Assembly (NCBI GenBank): GCA_008931825.1
Contig: QXVZ01010007.1
Coordinates: forward strand, 1 to 22,142
DNA from: Phallusia fumigata
Taxonomy: Eukaryota > Chordata > Ascidiacea > Phlebobranchia > Ascidiidae
Direction: 5' to 3'
DNA length: 22,142 nucleotides
Shown here: one piece after another, positions 1 to 9,900 of the stretch
Layout: every line of letters starts with the position of its first letter
How positions within the stretch are numbered: position 1 is the first letter of the stretch
Translations under genes and position numbers: made by a program
Notes under the pieces: model-generated
Database searches by the model: none
What the model saw: the letters and a program-made list of their open reading frames with translations, nothing else
What the model was told of the DNA's origin: nothing

Positions 1-462
1 CAAAGAACGATGGTTTAAAAGAGAATAAAAGTTTAAACAAGATGCATCTTTTATCGAAAAACAAAAAAAAATACCAGAAAATCGAATGCTTTGCTTTGTA
101 AAAAAGAAGAAAAAGCTTCTTAAAAAACGTTTGTTTACCGAGCGAGCTGAAGCCAAGTATCGGGACAAGATTCGAACCCGGAACTCGTGACTTTGCGCCG
201 TTTCGCAACAGGTTCGTCGTTTCGTTTGTTCAGAATCATTTCTTCCAGTAACATGATTCCTGCAAAGCAATTACAATAATTAGAGTTGAAACAGAAAAGA
301 CAGGCCATGGTTTAATTCTGGTTCGTAGCGCTTGGTTAGTAAAACGCCAGGCCCGAATAGGCAGAGGTCGTGAATACAACTTTCATCACTGGTTGAACTG
401 TGCCTCAATAACAAAACAATAGGTTGCTGTGGGCAGAGTTTAGCAGAGTTTGGGTTTGACTT

Positions 463-530
463 TTGGCTAGTCATACCACCATACAATTGAGCTCAAAGGC
501 GTTGGTTCGAATCCCATCTTCGACTGGGTT
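463..530 (+). mobile_element. tRNA-like SINE fragment
   Basis: TGGCTAGTCATACCACC followed by CTCAAAGGC and B-box-like GGTTCGAATCCC (504-515). Spacing fits an A/B-box promoter, but there is no intact cloverleaf. A minus-strand B-box-like GGGTTCGAATC also occurs at 169-179. Confidence 0.4.
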
Positions 531-691
531 CAGAAGGTTTCTTATTACGTCATTTGTAGGTCTGACTTACTGTTATTGCATTAGAAATGAAAAATGGGAG
601 AGAATCCAACCAAAAGTCACAAAATACTTTTCATTTCTATTTTTCAAAATAGAAAATGTTAAATATTGCTGTTTTTCCATTTTTTACATTT

Positions 692-760
692 TGGGGCCTT
701 TGGGTTAGTCGGTGGGTCAACTGGGGTCAAAAGTGACAGTGCACGATTTATTATATGTCT
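692..760 (+). repeat. GGGGCCT dispersed repeat, copy 1
   Basis: TGGGGCCTTTGGGTTAG, GGGTCAACTGGGGTCAAAAGTG and CAGTGCACG match 18595-18745. Related copies lie at 2790-2910 and 8113-8165. Confidence 0.65.
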
Positions 761-807
761 GGTATAATGAAGCCCCGGTAAATCCCCTATCTAGCAACTC
801 ATCCTAC

Positions 808-985
808 CGAGAGCATGTTGGTTGGATGTGAGTGATGAGGAAGCGACCACAGCAGGAGGAAGGAGTTTCTCCACGCGGTTGTCATGGTAACACACGTCCT
901 GGATGCATCCGATGAGCGCAGGGTTTTTCTCCGACGAACGCTCAAGCACGGAGCCCAGACCGTCAAGCACGCCGTTGATTCGCTC
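808..985 (-). CDS. PRKDC: PRKDC exon 35 of window (last one seen)
   Basis: 178 nt, 59 codons plus one base, ERINGVLDGLGSVLERS to LTSNQHAL; acceptor ATCTGTAG, donor G|GTAGGA. NPALIGCIQDVCYHD matches human PPFVSCIQDISCQHA. The next exon, expected to continue into the FAT domain, is not found between 807 and 1. Confidence 0.92.
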
Positions 986-3900
986 CTACAGATATTTAAC
1001 GTTTGTAACTGCTAATTATAGGCATGCGGATATTTGATACTGGGATCTGCCCTTAGCTTTCATGCAGACCAACGATAACGACACACTCATATATGAAACA
1101 TATTACAAATGTGTTATAGCACGTGTTTTTGAATTAGCGAAGGGTGTCACTGTGAATGAAATGCATGCGCATATTTGATACTGACATCTGTTCTTTAGCT
1201 TTCATGCAGACCAACGATAACGACACACTCATATATGAAACACAGTACGCCAGACCTAAGAGGCGTTATACCGAATCATAGTCGGCCTTCCGAGTATTTC
1301 CAGTCAGCAAGGCGTGGCTAGAAAAAAACTGGCAAGTTTTAACAACTTTATAAATAGTGAAGGCAACGGAGGAATGTTCATTTATAGTTAAGTTATTCAT
1401 AATGGGTGTAGTATTTCTTTGTAGATAGACCAGTGGTTCCAAACCTTTAAATGTTACTTTAAATCACTTCTTGTCTAGCAGGGAAGATAAAAAAGTTCCA
1501 AAAAGGCTAAGGGAGGAATGCATCAGAAATGGTTGGGAACCACTGCACTAAGAATTCCTCACACCTTGGATAATTTCTTCCCAGTCTTCGTCTCCTCCTC
1601 CAGGAGCGCGAGGATTAGGGATGAGAGGACGACGCGGGAAAGATGGGGATCGTGCTGACAGGCGGCTGCAAGAGGAGCGACGATGGAGCGATGTGGGAGT
1701 TGCACGTCAGGGAGTTCCCCGGCTCTGTACTTCCGGTGAAGTTGCACTTCGCTTTCACGGCGCCGAGATTCCTCTTTCGTAGCGACCTGTGTTTAAGTCA
1801 GGGATTTTAAAAGCGGGGTCCGACTTGGGTCCGTGAAGCAATTTTAGGGGGCACGCGAAAAGTTTTCAGTCTCTCTTAGTCGATGATCTATAGCGTGGCC
1901 ATTAATAAATTCTGAATGTACGTTTTGTATTTAACGTTGATTGTGTTTAACCAAGTAAAATATCACTCAACATTAGGCGACCGCGAGTGATAAAAAAAAT
2001 TGCAGGGCATCGTATATGCCACTAATTTCAAAAAGTTTGAGAGCCACTCATTTAAATGTTTTAATCTGTTAGGACAAGACTAATTTCTAATGTGGATTTT
2101 ACCGAAGCAGTATTCTAAGATTATGTTTATATGTTTCATGACTCACAAGGAAAATTTCAGATTATTCCAAAATATATAAAAATTACTTTTGTAATAATCA
2201 ATTCATTTAAATGTTTAAACCGTTGAAATGGTCAAATCCATTTTGATATGAATTCTACCAAAGCAACCGGTTTATCCATAAATTCAAGAATAATTTAGGT
2301 TTTTGCACCAATAACGATTTTTTGCAGTGTTAATGTTATGGTAAATGTAAATGTTTCATAACTCACAAAAAAAAAAATTATCCAAAAAATATAAAATAAC
2401 TTTTGTAGTGATCAAAAAAGGTAAACGTAATTGGCTTGTAATATTCTTTAATATCGCTGTGAATTCTTTTACGTGGTAAACTTAACTTAACTCAACTTAC
2501 AGTTATGTTTAAATTTTAAAAGTTTTTTGAAAACCTAAATGTAGTTTCACCTCTTTCATTTTGTTTCTTCGTTCTTGGGCTCGCGCAAATCTCATCCTCG
2601 ATTCGTCACTCTCTTTTCGAAATCTTCTGCGCAATCTTTCCACGTTCACGTCAACACCAACGCCTGCCCAAAAACAAAAATCAGTTTAAAGTTTCAACTT
2701 TGAAGTGTTAAATCAGATGCGTAAAGATATTCTACGTCAGACAACGCAGACTCTACAAATTCAAAGTTTAAAAAATAAATAAGATAAAGTTTAACGTTTT
2801 TGGGATGTGGAGTCAACCAATGGTTGAAACTGTGGGTAAAAATTTTTAAATTTGAAGCTATTTTGATGACTCTCCCTTGACCAAAACGTGTAAACGCGTT
2901 AGACATAATGTGTTTTTTTTCTCATGGGTCCAAGTTTTTTTCAGATTTTAACAGAAAATGTATAGTTTAACATGCGATTTTACCTTTTTGACTTCCAAAA
3001 TCGTCACTTCCGGTATAAACCATTTTCTTTTTGCCGAAATCCGGACCAGCAGGTTTCAGCGACGAGAGAACTGGGCGATATCTGCCACCAGTGGCGCTAG
3101 AACCAACAAGCAAAGCGCTTTTGCGTTCCGGTTGACCGAAGGCGGCAAGGCTGGAAAAAGTGTCCAGACTACTTCCGGTCATCCAGTTGTAAGTGTTCTT
3201 CCCAGATACTGCGAACATTCAAACGTGTTTTTTGTTGTCTAAAACAGCAAAATGTTGAAATCAAGAATCAATTTCAATGAGAAGATCAAGGCAGCACTAA
3301 TGCGTAAATATTTCTACGTTACATCATTAGGAATGTCGTGCCTTGTGCCCTTGGCTGTTAAATAAAGTGTCGCATCGTAGGCAATTGCTTGCTAACCTTG
3401 TGAAAGATAGGATGCGGTATTTAAAAAAAATAGGCGAAGTTACCATCAAAAACATGCTGGTCCAAATAGTTCTTAAAAGTGACATGCTTTATTATCCGAA
3501 CGTTTCGGCAATTACTCATGCCATTGTAAGTGACACAGTCGATTTTTACAAATGTTTTAGCCTAACATAATTATGATAGGAATTATGAACAGATTTGTGT
3601 TTATTGTTCTAAAGAGCTAAGTTGAATTTTTCGCGTCGCTTCATTATGACGTCATTTTCAAACAGCGACGTCAGTTTGTTTCGAGAACTTTCCGCATGAC
3701 CGCTCACCGTCGATCGTCGCCGAAAACTGCGGGTTCTCCTGCGTTGCCATGACGACGTTGGGCTGCTTGGGGGGAGACAGTAGCTTGTTAGGGGAATCCC
3801 CGCCGCCGGTTTGCAGGGTGTCGGCAAACAGGGGGGTCATGCTTGCGTGTCGGCGCCTCCAGTGGTTGTCGATCGTGTATTCCTGCAACAAGTTGAATTT

Positions 3901-6900
3901 GGTTTTGACATCAAAGTTATTGTTGTCGCTCGTTTAAAATGTGTCCCGAATTGGAGTGTGAGTGAATCAGTTTAACCTAAACAGGTCGCCTTTGAATTCT
4001 GCAGGTTCGCTTGCTAATTAATTTGCCAACTGTTATTTGCACAGTTTTTACATCTACTGTGTTGCAAACAGTACTTTCAAGTTCTAAAGTTGTTAACCAC
4101 TGAATTCGTTTGCTCTAATCGTCACCATGAAGTCATCCCTAGTTTAAGTTGATAAAACTGTGTCTTTTTGTAGAAGCTCACGAAAGACGCAAATTCAAAA
4201 ACATAAATGCCAGAGAACATGTATATGTACAAACCTTTAGGTGAAAAATGTGATGCAAATATTTTAACGAACGCTGTTGTTATAAACAAGTTCTCTCTCA
4301 GTTACGTTTTTTTAACAAGCTATTTTACAACTCAGTGTTTTGTGCTCCTTACCTGAAAGACGCATTCTGACAGCGGATGATCAAACAACGGACGTTCGAA
4401 ATCTGGACTTAGCGAGGCACTCTGTAGTAGTAGGGACACGGTGTTGGTCATAAAGTTAACTTCGTCTAATGCTGGGTCGTACATTTGACCGAGTAAGCTG
4501 CCAAGTTTAGCGCATGCTTGCACAGGCAACCTGTCCTCGCTGCTCCAGAAGTTAACAACCTGGTTTCTGTTGCAACAGAATAAAATAGGGTTTGTTAAAA
4601 GTGAAACAAACTTATGTTTAGGGGAACCAAGAACTAAATCAGGCCTTCGAAGATTCGACACCAGACGACAGCGCAATAAATCCTGCTGTCGTGGGTTCGA
4701 ATCCTACCGCCGTTTATGCTTTTTAGTCTGCACCTCACCGCTGTAAGTGCTTGCAAGTTAAACCAGGATTCACCATGAAAAGGGTATGACGTAAAGTTTT
4801 CATGAGATGCGACGTAAAGCATGACGTTGTGATTGGGTTTGGCTATATCTCTAGTTTAAGACAAACTAAAGTAAAGGGTGCGATTGCATAAATGCTATTT
4901 CAAGCAAAGCATTATAAAGCTTTTTAAAGGTAAGTCGCCGTTCAACTGTTTGTGTTGTTTTGGGATGGACACAAAAATACTACTAATACTAAATTTACAC
5001 AAAAATACTTCGAATATTTACGCTAAAATACTCATAATAACTAGAAGGTTGGCTTTCACCATATTACCATTCCATATACACTATTACCCCATTTAAAAAT
5101 GCATATATATTGACCGTGTCATTTCGCATTTGGGTCCCGTAGTTACTTAAGCTTTTTATAACATGATTGTTTTAGCAGGCAAAATGCATGGGTCCCCACA
5201 CATGCAAAGTTGTAGAAATTGTGGTTCACTATGAATGTATGTACAAACTGTCCATATTTCATCTAACTCAAACCTCTTTTATTAATTTATCTGCTGAAGC
5301 TCTAGTAAGAAACACATCAATTACCGCACCACAATGATATGTTAACAACTTGACCCATTTTAGGGGGCTAGTGGGGTAACCGCTGGGGCTGTGAGGTGAA
5401 GCACATTAAATATTGCACCACAATGACATGTCCCCCCCCCCCCCCAAATTTCATCCAATTCGGACATTGTTTAAATATTCGCCCCATTTAGGGGGCTAGT
5501 GGGGTAACTGCTGGTGCTATAGGGTAAAAAACATTAATTATTGCACCCCCCCCCCATGTTATACAAACTGTCCAAATTTCATCCCATTCGGAGATTGTTT
5601 AACAATTTGCCCACTTTAGGGGGCTAGTGGGGTAACTGCTCGGGCTAAAGGGAAAAAATATTAATTATTGCACCTTCAGAAAGGGGACCCATAATAAATT
5701 TGTCCTAAAATAAGCTCAATACTAAATATACGCAAAAATACTCCGAATACTGAATTTATACAAAAATACTCCAAACACTAAATTTATACAAAACTACTCT
5801 AAATACTATTTTTGTACAAACATCCTTACCTTAAGGCTTCCTCGGGGTCATGCAACATCTTCAGAAGAAACAGTCGCGATGACGACTGAATTTCCGTTGA
5901 ACGTTTGTCAGAAGGAAGACTGAAAAGATTAGGTTCAAACCATGTAACATCAATCATACATCACAAAGACGCATGTTACAAAACTGTCAAACAAAATGTT
6001 TGATTATTTATACGAAACCCAATTGTTTAGTAACTTTGTGCCACCTTTTTTGAGCGTCATAAATCTCCATGGCAACGTTCGTCGCCTCCTGACGACACAG
6101 AACGCTTGGGTGCTGCGGAAAGTGTTTGGCGATCGGAACGAAAAACTGCATGACGTCATCATCACTGACGTCAGAGGACTTGTTTAAAACGACACTGCGG
6201 CAGAGACGTAGGCATACGAGCTGTAAGGCTTCATTGCTGCCAGACAAGTTTGTACAAAAACATTTTAAAGGTTTATCAGTGGTTTTTAAGGCTTTTTATC
6301 CAATATAAGTTTTAGCTGAAGCACAGTCCACCATAAATTTAGTTTGTTTGTTTAATTTTTATCCTCAGGGGGCGGAACAACGCCTGAATGCTTTATGCTT
6401 TTAATGAGTTCACTGTCGAGCCAAAAGAAAAGTAAACATATTTTTTGTGTCTTTAGGGCGTTGGACCCTAAAAGCCGTGAGCACAAATACCCCAGAATTT
6501 CTTTTTAACATGAAACAAACAACTGGCTGCATTATGTGGAACAAAAGTTTTTTTCTCAACGAAAGAAACTTACACAGATACATTCACAAAGATGTAAAAA
6601 TTTCGTTGTGCTCGAGATATTTGTTTTAGCTTTTGTGTCCAGGAATAAATTTCGTATCAGTGTCAAGAATAAAAAATGCTCTGCACTCACCCAATGCTTA
6701 GTTTTGAGGCGAAGTTTTTGGCTTTGAGTTGAGTGAAAAGGTCTTCGATGGAATCTGCCCGCTCAAGTATTATTTCGAAACAGTAAGTAAGCAAGTCTCC
6801 GTGAACCTGGAATTAAGTTGCTTAATAAGAAGATACAAGCCAGTACTTGCCTGTAAAACATTTTCTACGTTTTGACAAATGCTCTTGTCGTTATTGGTAG

Positions 6901-9900
6901 AAAACGAGAGAAAATGACTATTTTAAATCGTGAATTGTGTACGCTTCATTGTTTTAGACAATTCGTTACACTGCATGTATGAAAATGGATACGTGCAACA
7001 CTGCAAGTGTAAGGAAACCTGTAAATACCAAAGAAAAGGTCACGAGTTCAATCAAAACTTTGCACGTTGCTGGTTTCTTTTATACAGCGCCAGTCCTACA
7101 AGAAAAGTTACGTCAAATCGGAGCCGACCTTCCAAGCGTTTCGTTAACCTGCGCTGGGATTCGAACCCACGAGAGCGACGTATTGGGTTTAACATATCAA
7201 TAGCGAACCTATTGGCTTTAGCAATGCTTATATTACAAAGGGGGAACAAAAATTAAACTGATCTTGCCTTAGGAATGAGGAACATCACACGTGACAAGAA
7301 CTGGTCAACAATCGGTGGGTAGTGGGACGCCACCTTGTGGAGGCTCGTTATGAAGACATCCTGCCGCTTGGGGTCCTTGCTTAGCGCGGAGAGCTTCGCT
7401 GCGACCTGGGAGATACAGAACTTTCTTTTCTAATAGATTAGAGCAAGATTTTGATCTTTAAAGAGCAATTCTTCTTACACCTGCCGTACTTTGGGACGAA
7501 TTTTATTAAACCAAAAAAGTTTAAATATTATTTCAATATTTTACTTTTTTTGTAAAAATACTTTATGGCACGTGGATAGTAGTTCGATTGTAAGTATTTG
7601 ATTATTAGTATTAGTTATAGATAAGTATTTGATTAGGGATAAATTAAAATAAATGAACATGATGCGTTGTAAGGAAACGTGGGCAGCTCTTCTAGATTAC
7701 AGTAATTTTAAAAGTTTAACTTTGTTTTGTTACTCATGTAAAGACAATGAGAGTTTTTTACCATGTTGTGAATTTCTCCNTTATAGCACGTGGATAGTAG
7801 TTTGGTTAGTTATAGGTATTGGACAAGGAATAAATTAAAATAAATGAACATGATGCATTGTAAGGAAATGTGGGCAGCACTTCTAGATTACAATGATTTC
7901 AAAAGTTTAACTTTGTTTTGCTACTCATGTAAAGACAATGAGGTTTTTTGTACCATGTCGTGAATTTCTCCTTCCGTTTCCTTCTCCACCTCAGTAAGAT
8001 ATCTCAGAGTCATTCCTCCCACCTCGGCTCCACTGTCGTAAATTTCCTTTCTCTTGTAAACAATGTTTTGGAAAATTCTGCCGCAGACACAAAACGTTGT
8101 AAATAAAACTTTCAATTTTACGGGGGCTTGTGGGTCAACTAATGGGTGAACTGGGGTTACCAGAGAACTTTGCCCATGTATCATGTGTGAAAATTTAAAA
8201 AGCAAATTTTCACGTTTTTTTCCTGATTGTTTCAACTTACTACGGATTGTAGCTATAGTGTCCAAGTAAGAGTTAAGCGACTATATAAGAAGCACCAGGT
8301 AAGCTGGTGAATAGTCTAAGCTTAAAGAACCTCTCTTTAGATGCCCATCTATCAAGTGTGAAAATTTGACGAATAAACTTGCTCTTTTTTTCTGTGACAT
8401 TTCAACCCTCCACAGCATATAACTGTATCCAAGTATTCCCATGCTATCAATCCACGTAACAGTCGAGCAACGATATAAGAAGCAGTAAGTGAATTGGTTA
8501 AAGTTAGATCAGGCACGGGATGAGAAAAGCTTTTCGCTCACCTCTTGAAGAACGCGAACCTCTCGACCACATACGATGACGTGTAGGGGGAAATCCCGTT
8601 TGCGAGAAGCGCCCCGAGCAGTTGCAAACCGGCGAAGTTGGATTTCGATTCGGAATCGGCGCTAAAACGAAAAAAACAGAATACCAACCAAAAGACAACT
8701 GATTAAGATTTATGGACAATATGACCAAGTACGCAAAGTTGTCTAGTCCTGTGTTATTTTTAAGGCTTATGGAATATAAAGTATCAGGTAAAACTGAATT
8801 AAAATGCAAAAATGCGTTCAATTACGATAAAAACGTAAACCTCTGAAGAAAAAACTTTAACGGGAGGAAATTGTTATTAGGAAAACAATTCAGGAACAAC
8901 TTGCAAATATTTCCTTGGTAACGTTCTTAAAACGGATAAATACCGCGTCTTTTTATTCTGCAATAAATTTAAAAATATCGTATCACTGACAAATTAGATA
9001 ACACACCCTCGATCAAATTTTTGTTCCAGAATTATACGATAAGTCTGGTATCGATATCAACAAACCTGCCACAGAGATCGTAAACCAGTTTCGGGTTAAT
9101 TCCCGACTTGAGACGAGATCCCCAACACTCCAATGTGGCCTTAATCAGGCCCAAGTTATGTCGGAGGAGCGCACGGTTATCACTCGGAAACTTTTCTGCC
9201 AAATGTTCGACGAGCCCTTGCACCAAACCACGCCCTTCCACTGTGTCCTATCATGAATCTTTTGTTAGTTTTGGTTTAATTTGTAATATCTGTATGTGTA
9301 GATCTGTAACACTTCAAAAGNTTTATTAGTTTAAGCCAAATGTATGTTGTAATTCCTGATAATTTACAAGACTTTGAGTTGTAAAGGTTTACTCTTAGCA
9401 TTTTTTGTGTAACCATTGCGTTCGTGACAACATAATTAGTTTGGGCGAATTGGATCAACCAGCATAGATGGGGCAAAGTATTAAAAATTTACCACTTACG
9501 GTCAGTCTGTGTGCAAATAACTGACGCTATCATCGCGTTATAAACAAAACAATGGAATCTTCGTCGTTCTTCCAACAACTGGCTTTCTCCCTCAAGATTC
9601 TCATTTCGATCCCTGTAAAATTGAGGCTATTTAAGCTTCCTACAAACAGATAATAATGTTCAATACAAATTCCGAATCCCATAGATTCGAATCTTAAAGT
9701 GCATCCTAAACAGGTAATTGGATTCGAAAAAAATGTTGTAAGACAGGCAAGTTTTTTCGCAGGCTTTCAGTTTGAAATTAATCACATTTGTTGTTTGTTG
9801 ATTAATATTTACAAGCTGTCAAATGGTTTCTTTATTTTGTGTTAAATAATGTATCTAGCCGTTAAAAATGGTGATTAGATTAACCAACAACATCAACAAA

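Larger units (their letters stand above)
1..807. other. Intron 3' of the last visible exon
   Basis: No PRKDC exon was found here on the minus strand. It holds the tRNA-like fragments near 169-179 and 463-530, and the GGGGCCT repeat at 692. The rest is unremarkable AT-rich sequence. Confidence 0.6.
6237..7267. other. Introns around exon 27
   Basis: Apart from exon 27 (6691-6806) and the tRNA-like fragment near 7156-7168, nothing recognisable. Open frames on the plus strand here lack any family resemblance. Confidence 0.6.

Noticed and set aside
280-486. Minus-strand open frame as the next PRKDC exon
   Set aside because: Does not resemble the expected lead into the FAT domain and overlaps a tRNA-like fragment.
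3609-3707. Read-through of exon 31 to ERSCGKFS and a stop as a C-terminus
   Set aside because: A strong donor G|GTGAGC at 3708 joins exon 32 in phase, matching human TADGRSSFDWLTGSS order.
4693-4704. A genuine tRNA gene
   Set aside because: Good B box but no complete cloverleaf; same for the other GGTTCGAATCC sites, so they are treated as SINE-derived.
5242-5671. CRISPR array
   Set aside because: The 128-bp units repeat throughout with no short repeat/unique spacer pattern, and this is an intron of an animal gene.
6930-7256. Plus-strand open frame of 108 codons
   Set aside because: No family resemblance; overlaps a tRNA-like repeat fragment and lies in an intron of the minus-strand gene.
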